Shown here one piece after another: positions 15,354 through 23,310 of a stretch of 28,778 nucleotides of DNA (position 1 is its first letter; every line of letters starts with the position of its first letter). The translations under genes were made by a program, and so were the position numbers. Source of the stretch: RGIG2094 sp045660065 (GTDB lineage: Bacteria; Bacillota; Clostridia; RGIG6154); NCBI GenBank assembly GCA_045660065.1, contig JAZRDC010000065.1:1-28778 (forward strand). The letters are read 5' to 3'. The notes under the pieces were generated by a model that saw nothing but the letters and a program-made list of their open reading frames with translations, did no database searches and was not told where the DNA came from.

Positions 15354-15414
15354 GTAGGCAGCCAAGTTCTTATCCTTCAGGCGTAAATCAATACATTATG
15401 AAAGGATGTTTTTT

Positions 15415-16047
15415 ATGGAAAACAAAACAAGAAAAATGGTTACGTCTGCTATGTTAATCGCAATAGGAGTAGTACTTTCGCTGTTCACGCCTTTTCACCT
15501 GCCCTTTGGCGGTGGAATTACTCTGGCAAGTTGCCTGCCTGTGATTTTAATTTCGTTTATTTACGGAACAAAGACGGGGTTGTTTACTGCATTTGTTTAC
15601 AGTATTTTACAAATGGTTGTGGGAATTAACACAGTTTCTGCATTTTTCCTCCCCGGGGACAGTCAGATGATTTTTTGGAAGGCAATTTTAGTGTGCCTGC
15701 TTGATTACACCCTTGCCTTTACTGTTTTAGGACTTGGTGGAATATTTAAAGACAAAATTAAAAACAGTGCTGTTTCAATATCTGTCGGCACGATTTTTGC
15801 TTTAACTTTAAGATATATTATACATATAATTTCAGGTGCTGTATTTTTCGGCACTTGGGCAGAGTGGTTTTTTACACAAGAGGGATTTTACAAAATCGGC
15901 GAAACAATTTTAAACACATTTTCAGGCACTTCCCTCGCCTTGGTTTATTCAGTATTTTATAACGGACTTTATATGATTCCTGAAATTATTATTACTGCCA
16001 TAGTTGCACCGATAGTTTATAGAATATTAAACTTGAACAGAATATAA
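15415..16047 (+). CDS. thiT: Thiamine ECF transporter S component ThiT
   Basis: ThiT is the membrane substrate-binding subunit of an energy-coupling-factor importer for thiamine. The 210-residue protein has about six hydrophobic segments. The N-terminal PFGGGITLASCLPVILISF stretch (about 26-44) is characteristic of the ThiT/YuaJ family, and aromatic residues around GTWAEWFF may line the thiamine site. The ATG at 15415 is 6 nt after AAAGGATG; an ATG at 15406 overlaps that site. The upstream TPP riboswitch supports the substrate independently. The ATPase and EcfT subunits are not encoded in the window, as expected for shared-module ECF systems. Confidence 0.94.
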   Translation: MENKTRKMVTSAMLIAIGVVLSLFTPFHLPFGGGITLASCLPVILISFIYGTKTGLFTAFVYSILQMVVGINTVSAFFLPGDSQMIFWKAILVCLLDYTLAFTVLGLGGIFKDKIKNSAVSISVGTIFALTLRYIIHIISGAVFFGTWAEWFFTQEGFYKIGETILNTFSGTSLALVYSVFYNGLYMIPEIIITAIVAPIVYRILNLNRI

Positions 16048-16052
16048 AAGAA

Positions 16053-16078
16053 AACCGACGGATAAATCTCCGTCGGTT
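16053..16078. terminator. Bidirectional terminator between thiT and glyA
   Basis: AACCGACGGA (16053-16062) and TCCGTCGGTT (16069-16078) form a perfect 10-bp stem. A-rich sequence on the left and T-rich sequence on the right allow it to serve both convergent genes. Confidence 0.87.
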
Positions 16079-16085
16079 TAATTTA

Positions 16086-17324
16086 TTATTCGTAGATTGG
16101 GAACTTTTCGCAAAGAGCCATAACTTCTTTTGTGATGGTTTCTTTTGAATTTTCAAAATCAGATGCAACAAGTTTTATCCATTTTGCAATCTTAACCATT
16201 TCTTTTTCTTTGAAACCTCTGCTTGTAACTGCAGGAGTACCAACCCTGATACCGCTTGTTACAAACGGACTTTCAGGATCGTTTGGAATTGCATTTTTAT
16301 TAACAGTGATGTGAACTTCATCAAGTCTTGCTTCCAATTCTTTACCTGTGATACCAAATGGCTGAAGGCCGATAAGCATCAAATGATTATCTGTTCCGCC
16401 TGATACAATTCTGAAGCCTTCTTTTGTAAGTTCTTCTGCCAAAACTTTTGCATTTTTAACAATCTGTTTTTGATATTCTTTAAATTCATCAGTTAAAGCT
16501 TCGCCGAATGCAACCGCTTTTGCAGCGATAATGTGCATCAAAGGACCGCCCTGTGTACCCGGGAATACTGCTTTATCAATTTTCTGTGCCAATTCTTCTT
16601 TACAGAGAATAAGACCGCCTCTTGGACCTCTTAATGTTTTGTGAGTTGTTGTTGTAACAACATCAGCATATGGCACCGGACTTGGATGAAGCCCTGCAGC
16701 AACCAAGCCTGCGATGTGCGCCATATCAACCATCATGTATGCACCAACTTCATCTGCGATTTCTCTGACCTTTGCAAAATCAATTGTTCTTGAATATGCG
16801 CTTGCGCCTGCAATAATCATTTTAGGCTGACATTCTTTGGCGATTTTGAGCATTTCGTCGTAGTCGAGTGCTTCTGTATCATCTGACACGCCATAAGGTA
16901 CGATATTGAAATATTTACCTGAAATATTTACAGGTGAACCATGTGATAAGTGTCCGCCGTGAGCAAGGTTAAGACCCATTATAGTATCCCCCGGCTGAAC
17001 AAGTGCAAAAAATGCTGCTAAATTTGCGTTTGCACCACTGTGTGGCTGAACATTTGCATGCTCTGCACCAAAGAGTTTCTTTGCTCTTTCTCTTGCAATA
17101 TTTTCCACGATATCAACGTGCTGGCATCCGCCATAATATCTCTTACCCGGCAAACCTTCTGCGTATTTATTAGTAAGAACAGTTCCTGCTGCTAAAAGTA
17201 CGGCTTTTGAAACTATATTTTCAGAAGCGATAAGTTCAATGTTTTGTTTTTGTCTGTTAAATTCAAGATTACAACCTTCAAAAACTTCCTGATCGTAATT
17301 CTTAAGTTCGTCAAAAAAGTTCAT
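16086..17324 (-). CDS. glyA: Serine hydroxymethyltransferase
   Basis: GlyA is a PLP enzyme that interconverts serine and glycine with tetrahydrofolate, feeding the one-carbon pool. The 412-residue length is normal. ELIASEN (30-36), the YYGGCQHVD segment (63-71), the HSGANAN substrate-binding stretch (95-101), and the PLP-binding lysine Lys229 in TTTTHKTLRGPRGG are intact. The ATG at 17324 has an AAGGAG site. It is monocistronic, divergent from cca and convergent with thiT. No glycine riboswitch was found in its short leader. Confidence 0.98.
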   Translation of the reverse strand: MNFFDELKNYDQEVFEGCNLEFNRQKQNIELIASENIVSKAVLLAAGTVLTNKYAEGLPGKRYYGGCQHVDIVENIARERAKKLFGAEHANVQPHSGANANLAAFFALVQPGDTIMGLNLAHGGHLSHGSPVNISGKYFNIVPYGVSDDTEALDYDEMLKIAKECQPKMIIAGASAYSRTIDFAKVREIADEVGAYMMVDMAHIAGLVAAGLHPSPVPYADVVTTTTHKTLRGPRGGLILCKEELAQKIDKAVFPGTQGGPLMHIIAAKAVAFGEALTDEFKEYQKQIVKNAKVLAEELTKEGFRIVSGGTDNHLMLIGLQPFGITGKELEARLDEVHITVNKNAIPNDPESPFVTSGIRVGTPAVTSRGFKEKEMVKIAKWIKLVASDFENSKETITKEVMALCEKFPIYE

Positions 17325-17354
17325 AGTTTTCTCCTTAAATAAAAATTTTTTTAT

Positions 17355-17383
17355 ATTTTACCACATTTTATATGATTCGTCAA
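17355..17383 (-). promoter_or_regulatory. glyA promoter
   Basis: TTGACG (17378-17383) and TAAAAT (17355-17360) are 17 bases apart on the minus strand. One base separates its -35 box from that of the cca promoter. Confidence 0.75.
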
Positions 17384-17384
17384 G

Positions 17385-17413
17385 TTGACCGGGATGAATT
17401 TTTATATTATAAT
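17385..17413 (+). promoter_or_regulatory. cca promoter
   Basis: TTGACC (17385-17390) and TATAAT (17408-17413) are 17 bases apart. Transcription would start near 17420, immediately ahead of the GGTGA ribosome binding site. This shows that upstream in-frame TTG and ATG codons (17385, 17394) are not starts. Confidence 0.78.
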
Positions 17414-17429
17414 TTATATTGGTGATAAA

Positions 17430-18587
17430 GTGTTTATTGAAATTCCGGATTATATCTTAAAAGCAATAAAAATGATTGAAAATAACCACTGCAAAGCATA
17501 TATTGTAGGCGGTTGTGTTCGTGATGCCATTTTAGGCAAAGAGCCTAATGATTGGGATATATGCACCTCCGCCAAACCTGAAAAAATCTGTGAAATTTTT
17601 AAAGATTATAACCTGGTATTAAGCGGATTAAAACACGGTACGGTGTGTGTTATAATTAATCATCTGCCTGTGGAAATAACAACATTTCGCATTGACGGCG
17701 ATTATAAAGACAATCGCAGACCTGAAAATGTTACTTTCTCGACTTGTATTGAAGATGATTTAAAACGCAGAGATTTTACAATCAATGCTATGGCTTATTC
17801 AGAGTCCGATGGGCTTATTGATGTATATGGCGGCATAAAAGATATTAAAAACAAAGTTCTTCGTTGTGTAGGCAACGCAACCACCCGTTTTGATGAAGAC
17901 GCTTTAAGGATAATGAGAGGACTTCGGTTTGCAGGTCAGTTAGGATTTGCCATCGAAGAAGAAACAAAAGAAGCAATTTTTTCCCAAAAAGAACTTCTTA
18001 AAAATATTTCTGCTGAAAGAATTACCGATGAATTTGTTAAACTTATAATGTCTGAAAATTATTTTGATATTTTAGCAGAATTTGAAAGTGTAATCAAGGT
18101 GTTTTTGCCCTCATTTTCTGTTCCGGTTAAAGTCGATATTAAACCTGATATGATTTTAAGACTTTCATATATACTATCCGCAAGTTGCCCTCAAAATATG
18201 TTTGGTGCATTAAAACTCCCAAAATCAGTTTCAGGTGATGTGAAAACTATTTTAAGCAACCGTGATTACAAACTGCCTCAAAGTAAGGCAGAAGCCAAAT
18301 ATATGCTGAACCGCTTTGGAACTCAAAACACAGATAATATTTTAGAGTTTAAATCACTTCTGGGTGAAGATGTAAGTATTGCCCCAAATTTAATAACTGA
18401 AATTTTAAGCAACAACGAATGTTATTCAATCAAGCAACTTGATATAAGTGGAACTGATATTATGGACCTTGGATTTAAAGGTGCAGAAATCGGCAACATT
18501 TTAAACAATCTTCTTAATGAAGTAATCAGCGATAAGGTAAAAAATACAAAAAGCGATTTAATTTCACATATAAAAAAAGGAATGTAA
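17430..18587 (+). CDS. cca: CCA tRNA nucleotidyltransferase / poly(A) polymerase family
   Basis: This cytoplasmic enzyme adds or repairs the 3' CCA of tRNAs. From the GTG at 17430 it has 385 residues. The class II nucleotidyltransferase head shows GGCVRD (27-32) and the metal-binding DWD (41-43). RRDFTINAMAY and the RIMRGLRFAGQLGF segment follow, and then a helical body. The GTG is preceded by GGTGA and lies just downstream of a strong promoter. Its C-terminal body is divergent, and I see no HD domain, so whether it adds all of CCA or only part (as in split systems) cannot be decided here. Its stop lies in a palindromic terminator shared with recO. Confidence 0.92.
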   Translation: MFIEIPDYILKAIKMIENNHCKAYIVGGCVRDAILGKEPNDWDICTSAKPEKICEIFKDYNLVLSGLKHGTVCVIINHLPVEITTFRIDGDYKDNRRPENVTFSTCIEDDLKRRDFTINAMAYSESDGLIDVYGGIKDIKNKVLRCVGNATTRFDEDALRIMRGLRFAGQLGFAIEEETKEAIFSQKELLKNISAERITDEFVKLIMSENYFDILAEFESVIKVFLPSFSVPVKVDIKPDMILRLSYILSASCPQNMFGALKLPKSVSGDVKTILSNRDYKLPQSKAEAKYMLNRFGTQNTDNILEFKSLLGEDVSIAPNLITEILSNNECYSIKQLDISGTDIMDLGFKGAEIGNILNNLLNEVISDKVKNTKSDLISHIKKGM

Positions 18588-18605
18588 ATTTACATTCCTT
18601 TTTTT
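18572..18605. terminator. Perfect 34-bp palindromic bidirectional terminator
   Basis: Seven A, then GGAATGTAAA, is followed directly by its reverse complement and seven T. It serves cca rightward and recO leftward, and overlaps the cca stop codon and the first bases of the recO stop codon. Confidence 0.85.
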
Positions 18606-19326
18606 ATATTATACTTTTATAATAATCTAAAGTTTTTAATGTTCTTCCTATCTGATTTACACAAAACTTTTCAATAATCGGTGATAAATAATCTATTGTT
18701 TCTTCAGATGTTTTAAAAGAAAAAACTCTCTTTATTTCAGAACTCATAATATATGATATTAAATTCTGACAGGTAAGATTAAGTTCAACTCCCTCACTTG
18801 CACAGTCTGAGCAATTAACATTACCGCTAATTATATCAAAAAACAAAGTTTCGTCTGTTTTACCGCAATCTGTGCAAGCCGAAAAATCAGGCATCATACC
18901 GTGAAGTTCCATAAGTTTTGTTTCAAACACCAGTTTTGCAGTTTTTAAATCATATCCCTTTTTCGCCATAACAAAGTATGTATTCAAAAGCAGTGAAAGA
19001 GTTTCACTGCTTTCTACTCCTTCAGGAATTATTTCCGATACAAGTTGTGCAAAATATGATGCCAATGCAAAGGCTTCAACATTCTCACTGAGTTCGTAAA
19101 AACTTTCTATTGCAGAAGATTGTCTTAAAAAATATATATCTTTACCTTCTGACAAAGTAAACTCAGAAAAACTTAAAAAAGAGGCTCCTGAATTCTTTTT
19201 TGAGTTTCTTATATGCTTTGCACTTACTCTTATTTTGCCCAAATCAGTTGTCAACACCGTCAGCATCTTGTCCGAGTCTTGCGTCTTCACTTCTCTTAAG
19301 ATTACGCCTCCCGTTTTGACTATCAT
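18604..19326 (-). CDS. recO: DNA repair protein RecO
   Basis: RecO acts with RecF and RecR to load RecA onto SSB-coated single-stranded DNA. The 240-residue protein has an N-terminal OB fold that starts MIVKTGGVILREVKTQDSDK and a helical C-terminal half. A zinc finger is formed by Cys151, Cys154, Cys172 and Cys175. The ATG at 19326 is 8 nt from a GAGGT; an ATG at 19332 is too close to it. The start lies inside the yqzL reading frame, giving an 83-bp out-of-frame overlap. It is the last gene of the yqfC-to-recO block. Confidence 0.93.
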   Translation of the reverse strand: MIVKTGGVILREVKTQDSDKMLTVLTTDLGKIRVSAKHIRNSKKNSGASFLSFSEFTLSEGKDIYFLRQSSAIESFYELSENVEAFALASYFAQLVSEIIPEGVESSETLSLLLNTYFVMAKKGYDLKTAKLVFETKLMELHGMMPDFSACTDCGKTDETLFFDIISGNVNCSDCASEGVELNLTCQNLISYIMSSEIKRVFSFKTSEETIDYLSPIIEKFCVNQIGRTLKTLDYYKSII

Positions 19327-19456
19327 ACACATCTACCTCTTCTATGATTTCATCGGCGTTTTCTGACTGCGTTAATCTGCAATATTCTATATATGTCAGA
19401 TAAGCCTCCAGATTGCCGGTTCTTTCAAAAAACTGCCAATAGTTTGCACCATTCAT
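19244..19456 (-). CDS. yqzL: YqzL-like small protein
   Basis: This 70-residue protein has unknown function. The N-terminal half contains NYWQFFERTGNLEAYLTYIE, matching the short YqzL family, whose members carry a Trp-x2-Phe, Thr-Gly and Tyr-Leu pattern and lie between era and recO in Bacillus; that is exactly its place here. The C-terminal half is acidic then basic and low in conservation signals. The last 27 codons overlap the 5' end of recO in another frame, which is long for bacterial genes. The ATG at 19456 has GAGGTGAC, which a local hairpin can sequester. Confidence 0.75.
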   Translation of the reverse strand: MNGANYWQFFERTGNLEAYLTYIEYCRLTQSENADEIIEEVDVYDSQNGRRNLKRSEDARLGQDADGVDN

Positions 19457-19458
19457 TT

Positions 19459-19488
19459 AAGTCACCTCATAATTAGTTTCGGTGACTT
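19459..19488 (-). promoter_or_regulatory. Hairpin covering the yqzL ribosome binding site
   Basis: Read leftward, AAGTCACC (19481-19488) can pair perfectly with GGTGACTT (19459-19466) across a 14-nt loop. The latter arm includes most of the yqzL Shine-Dalgarno sequence, so the fold would limit yqzL initiation. No U-run follows in that direction, so it is not a terminator. Confidence 0.5.
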
Positions 19489-19513
19489 TTTAAATTTGTA
19501 TTCAAGTAAAAAT

Positions 19514-20395
19514 TTAGTTATTTGTAAAACCGAAGTTTTTGAGCATAATATCAGAATTTCTCCAGTCTTCTTTGATTTTAACCCAAAGTTCAAGATAAAC
19601 TTTTGTACCAAAGAAATTTTCTGCTTCTTTTCTGGAAAGTTGACCGATTTTTTTAAGCATTAATCCGCCCTTGCCGATAATAATACCTTTATGTGATTTC
19701 TTTTCACAATAAATTGTAGCAGAAATATTTAAAACTCCGTTATCCCCTTCTTTAAATGACACAATTTCAACTGCGATACCGTGAGGCACTTCCTTATCAA
19801 GACACCAAAGGGCTTTTTCCCTGATAAATTCAGCCATAATCTGTTTTTCAGGCTGATCGGTAAGCATATCTTCAGGGAAATACATAGGTCCGTCTTCCAA
19901 TGAGTTTTTAAGTTCCTCCATAAGCACGTTCACGCCATCATTCTGGAGAGCTGAAATTGGTATAAACGCCTTAAAATCCATTTTTGCACTGTATGCTGAA
20001 ATAATTTTCAAAAGTTCTTCTTTTTCAATAAGATCAATTTTATTCAGCACAAGAAAAACAGGCATTTTGGTACCTGAAAGGTTTTTGATAATTTCGTCGT
20101 TTGCATCTGTTCTTTCTGTGCAGTCAACAACCAAAACAGTTACATCAACAGACTTCATTGCACCTTCTATTTCTTTTTCCATAAACTGACCAAGTTTATT
20201 TTTAGGCTTGTGAATACCCGGGGTGTCCATAAATACAATCTGAATATCCTTATCGGTATAAATACCTGAAATGGCATTTCTTGTTGTTTGCGGCTTGTCC
20301 GACACAGCGGCAATTTTTTCGCCCATTATAGAATTTAAAAGTGTTGACTTACCTGCATTTGGTTTTCCAATTATTGAAACAAATCCTGATTTCAT
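19514..20395 (-). CDS. era: GTPase Era
   Basis: Era is an essential GTPase that binds 16S rRNA near its 3' end during 30S maturation. The 293 residues match the family. The GTPase domain shows G1 GKPNAGKST (10-18), G2 with Thr residues near 37-38, G3 DTPG (57-60) and G4 NKID (118-121). The C-terminal KH domain has the GKGG loop near residue 240. The ATG at 20395 has a weak ribosome binding site and lies 10 nt after ybeY, suggesting translational coupling. Both genes act in 16S rRNA maturation. Confidence 0.98.
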   Translation of the reverse strand: MKSGFVSIIGKPNAGKSTLLNSIMGEKIAAVSDKPQTTRNAISGIYTDKDIQIVFMDTPGIHKPKNKLGQFMEKEIEGAMKSVDVTVLVVDCTERTDANDEIIKNLSGTKMPVFLVLNKIDLIEKEELLKIISAYSAKMDFKAFIPISALQNDGVNVLMEELKNSLEDGPMYFPEDMLTDQPEKQIMAEFIREKALWCLDKEVPHGIAVEIVSFKEGDNGVLNISATIYCEKKSHKGIIIGKGGLMLKKIGQLSRKEAENFFGTKVYLELWVKIKEDWRNSDIMLKNFGFTNN

Positions 20396-20405
20396 ATTAT
20401 TTTAC

Positions 20406-20873
20406 TCATATACCAAGTTCTGATACTATGATTTTCTCCTTATCTCTCATTATTTTTTTATCTTCATCTGTCATATGGTCATACCCTAAAAGGTGAAGCA
20501 TTGAATGTATTGTAAGATATCCCGCTTCGTGTTCTCTTGAGTGTCCGAACTCTTCTGCCTGTGAATATATTTTCTCTAAATTCAGCACAATATCCCCCAA
20601 AGGAATATTACCTTGTTCAAAGTCTACATCAAGCCTGCCTGAAGTTTCAAACTCAAACTGCGGGAATGACAAAACATCGGTAACAGAATCAACATTTCTG
20701 TAATCTCTGTTAATTTCTTTTATCCCTTCGGCATCTGTAAAAAGCACCGAAATTTCAATGTCTTTATCAATAGCAAAGTGATTTATTACCCCGTTGATTG
20801 CTTTGTCTATAACCGCATCAATTTCAGGTGCTACTTCTTGTGCTTCGTTAGTTTTTTCTATTATCACTTTCAT
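20406..20873 (-). CDS. ybeY: Endoribonuclease YbeY (rRNA maturation factor)
   Basis: YbeY is a zinc-dependent endoribonuclease involved in 16S rRNA 3'-end processing and ribosome quality control. From the ATG at 20873 it has 155 residues. The signature H-x3-H-x5-H metal site is His123, His127 and His133, within HSMLHLLGYDH. That ATG is preceded by AAGGAAAG; an upstream in-frame start at 20915 would give an atypical extension. Its first 26 bases overlap the end of phoH, so the two are probably coupled. Confidence 0.97.
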   Translation of the reverse strand: MKVIIEKTNEAQEVAPEIDAVIDKAINGVINHFAIDKDIEISVLFTDAEGIKEINRDYRNVDSVTDVLSFPQFEFETSGRLDVDFEQGNIPLGDIVLNLEKIYSQAEEFGHSREHEAGYLTIHSMLHLLGYDHMTDEDKKIMRDKEKIIVSELGI

Positions 20874-21837
20874 TGTATCTTTCCTTTTTTGCTTTATTAT
20901 ATTTTTCATATGCAACTATAATTTTCTGAACCAACGGATGACGCACTACGTCTTTGTCGCTTAAATATCTGATATCTATTCCTTCGATATCTTTTAAAAC
21001 TCTTTGTGCTTCTTTTAAGCCTGACATTTTATCTCTTGGAAGGTCTATCTGTGTTACATCACCTGTGATAACTGCTTTTGATGAAAAACCGATACGGGTT
21101 AAAAACATTTTCATCTGTTCGCAGGTTGTGTTCTGGGCTTCATCTAAAATTATAAAACTATCGTCTAATGTTCTTCCTCTCATATATGCAAGGGGTGCAA
21201 TTTCGATTATTCCCTTTTCCACATAATTCTGACAGGTTTCAGGACCGAGCATATCGTAAAGTGCATCATAAAGTGGTCTTAAATACGGGTCAATCTTGGT
21301 TTGCAGATCACCGGGAAGAAAGCCTAACTTTTCACCCGCTTCAATTGCAGGTCTTGTTAAAATTATTCGTTTAACATTTTTATTTCTCAGTTCATTTACC
21401 GCTGCCGCAACTGCCAAATATGTTTTACCTGTACCGGCAGGGCCAATGCCGAACACAACAGTATTTTTCACCATACTTTCAACATAATCAGCCTGACCTA
21501 TGGTTTTGGCTTTGATAACTTTACCACTTGCTGTAACGCAAACTGTACTACTACTCAATGAAACAATTCTCTCACCGCTGTTTTCGTAAATCAGTGAGCA
21601 AACATAATTGACTTTCTGCACATCAATTGCACCGTCATTTTTATATATTTCAAGAAGTGTTTCAATTGCAGAAAGTGCAAAATCGGTTTCTTTATCTTCA
21701 CCTGATATTTTAATAAGACCATTTCTTTCGGCAATATTAACATTAAACTGTTTTTCGATGATTTTGATGTTTTCATCAAAATTGCCAAAAAGACTTTTTA
21801 TGGCATCTGTATCTTTTTCCTGTAAAATTTTTTCCAT
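20848..21837 (-). CDS. phoH: PhoH-family ATPase
   Basis: PhoH-like proteins are cytoplasmic RecA-fold ATPases linked to RNA metabolism; the gene regularly precedes ybeY. The protein is 329 residues. An N-terminal KH-like region (1-100) is followed by Walker A GPAGTGKT (132-139), then RPAIEAGEKLGFLPGD, the Walker B DEAQN, and the TGDVTQIDLP sensor motif. The ATG at 21837 has a GGGAAGG site, and an in-frame start at 21885 would overlap yqfD. It lies 16 nt after yqfD and overlaps ybeY by 26 bp. Confidence 0.95.
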   Translation of the reverse strand: MEKILQEKDTDAIKSLFGNFDENIKIIEKQFNVNIAERNGLIKISGEDKETDFALSAIETLLEIYKNDGAIDVQKVNYVCSLIYENSGERIVSLSSSTVCVTASGKVIKAKTIGQADYVESMVKNTVVFGIGPAGTGKTYLAVAAAVNELRNKNVKRIILTRPAIEAGEKLGFLPGDLQTKIDPYLRPLYDALYDMLGPETCQNYVEKGIIEIAPLAYMRGRTLDDSFIILDEAQNTTCEQMKMFLTRIGFSSKAVITGDVTQIDLPRDKMSGLKEAQRVLKDIEGIDIRYLSDKDVVRHPLVQKIIVAYEKYNKAKKERYNESDNRKN

Positions 21838-21853
21838 CTGTACCTTCCCTTTA

Positions 21854-23020
21854 TCAATATTGAGTTTTAACAAGTGTTCCGCCATTTTCTACGGCAACTA
21901 CACATAACTCTATTGTAATATTTTCACCGTCGGTTTTGTGATTATATTCTTTGCTTATAATTTCACAATTATCATCAAGAGTATTTATTAACTCATTATA
22001 CATTTCTTTTTTATATAGATTTAAAATCTGATCGGACGTATATTTTTTTGCTTTTATTTCTATTTTTTCACAATTTTGTTTTATAAATTCAGCATTCATA
22101 CCCCAAAGAGAATTTTTGGTTTCGGTTATATTGAATTTTTCTTCAGTTGGCGGCTCACCCCAAAACAGATTAAATCTTTTCCCGAAAACTTCAAGGCTGT
22201 AATAACTTTTAAATTCATTTAAAGGTAGTCTTTCATTTACAACCAAAGGATATGTTTTAGTAAGATAATTCCATGTTTTAAGCCTGATATCCGCCTGTGA
22301 ATGCACAAGCATTATGTCCCCCTGATTACTCTCATTTATCCCGCTGACAAGCAGTTGACCTTTTTTGACAGTATCCCCTTTTTGCACCATACCAAAACCA
22401 TCTTTTAAAACAATAGAGTCTACTACACCATCTTTTGATGCAACAATGTTTGCAGGTTCATTTTTTGGAACAATATATGGCTTTAAAACCTTTTCTACGA
22501 TTTCAACTTCTGCTTTTGCACCTTTTATGCTGATTCCTATCCATGAAATCTCATTATTTTGAGCAAGAATCTTTTTTTTAACACTTTTTATGTCTATATT
22601 CTTGACAAATCTGCCTTTTGAAAGTCCCGAATTTTTCAGTTGGTTTAAGATTACCTCTTCAGGAATTCTTGTGTTTCCTGTTACCGACACAATGCAAAGC
22701 ACATTTGAAAGAAATGAAAGCACTATTGCCATTACTACTGCGCCGATGTAAAGCGATACACGCTTTTTGTATTTGTTTACTTCGTGCATTACGCCTTTTG
22801 AATCCATAATATAAACTTTTGCGGAAATTTTTTCTGCAATTTCAGTAATTTTTCCGTAATCTTTTCTATAGCAATTAAACACCGCAACGGATTTCCCGAT
22901 ATATCTCACATTCCAGATTTTTATCTTTTTCCGTGTTGCAATATTAAAAAACTTTTCAACAAATTTGCCTTCAAGTCTTATTATATCATATTCCTCAAAA
23001 AAATCAAATACCCCCGACAA
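21854..23020 (-). CDS. yqfD: Sporulation protein YqfD
   Basis: YqfD is a membrane protein of endospore formers, made in the mother cell in Bacillus and needed for efficient sporulation. The 388 residues are close to the Bacillus length. A cytoplasmic N-terminal domain of about 85 residues is followed by one transmembrane segment (about 88-112). A large extracytoplasmic beta-rich domain includes the GVVDSIVLKDG and GDTVKKGQLLVSG segments, which resemble biotinyl-lipoyl-like hairpins. The start is a TTG at 23020, 7 nt from a GGAGG. It follows yqfC by 13 nt. Confidence 0.93.
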   Translation of the reverse strand: MSGVFDFFEEYDIIRLEGKFVEKFFNIATRKKIKIWNVRYIGKSVAVFNCYRKDYGKITEIAEKISAKVYIMDSKGVMHEVNKYKKRVSLYIGAVVMAIVLSFLSNVLCIVSVTGNTRIPEEVILNQLKNSGLSKGRFVKNIDIKSVKKKILAQNNEISWIGISIKGAKAEVEIVEKVLKPYIVPKNEPANIVASKDGVVDSIVLKDGFGMVQKGDTVKKGQLLVSGINESNQGDIMLVHSQADIRLKTWNYLTKTYPLVVNERLPLNEFKSYYSLEVFGKRFNLFWGEPPTEEKFNITETKNSLWGMNAEFIKQNCEKIEIKAKKYTSDQILNLYKKEMYNELINTLDDNCEIISKEYNHKTDGENITIELCVVAVENGGTLVKTQY

Positions 23021-23033
23021 GTTTTTTCCTCCA

Positions 23034-23294
23034 TTACGACATAATTATTCCCGTTATTTTCCCTGTTATTTCAATATCATCACCTGTTATGCTTTTTATA
23101 TCAAGATTTTCTCCTGTGATTTTAAGCAGATACATTCTTGTATTAAGTCTTATAACCGTTTGCGATAACTCTATTAATCCTTTGTGATTTTCTACGCAAA
23201 CACTTTCTTCTCCCAAAACTGTAATTTTAGGATAGTTTAGTGTTACTTCTTTTGGCATATCAAGAATATTAGTAATCTTTTTATTGATTTTCAT
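23034..23294 (-). CDS. yqfC: Sporulation protein YqfC
   Basis: This 86-residue beta-rich protein belongs to the YqfC/YabP family. The IELSQTVIRLNTRMYLLKI segment and the GEDLxI-like stretch GENLDIKSITGDDIEITGKI are typical; YabP is a spore-coat-associated relative. The ATG at 23294 has AAGGTGAT 3 nt ahead. It is the first gene of the leftward yqfC-yqfD-phoH-ybeY-era-yqzL-recO block and has a sigma-E-like promoter. Confidence 0.93.
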   Translation of the reverse strand: MKINKKITNILDMPKEVTLNYPKITVLGEESVCVENHKGLIELSQTVIRLNTRMYLLKITGENLDIKSITGDDIEITGKITGIIMS

Positions 23295-23310
23295 TTTATC
23301 ACCTTACAAA

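Noticed and set aside
17325..17360. Glycine riboswitch ahead of glyA
   Set aside because: The leader after the promoter is only about 24 nt, too short for an aptamer.
17385..17429. Upstream starts for cca (TTG 17385, ATG 17394)
   Set aside because: They lie in the -35 and spacer of a consensus promoter; the GTG at 17430 has a GGTGA site.
19457..19490. Stem with T-run on the plus strand between yqzL and era read as a terminator
   Set aside because: No rightward gene precedes it; on the coding strand there is no U-run, so a role at the ribosome binding site is more sensible.
20954..21907. Several plus-strand frames opposite phoH
   Set aside because: They lie antisense to a well-conserved gene and show no recognisable domains or initiation signals.
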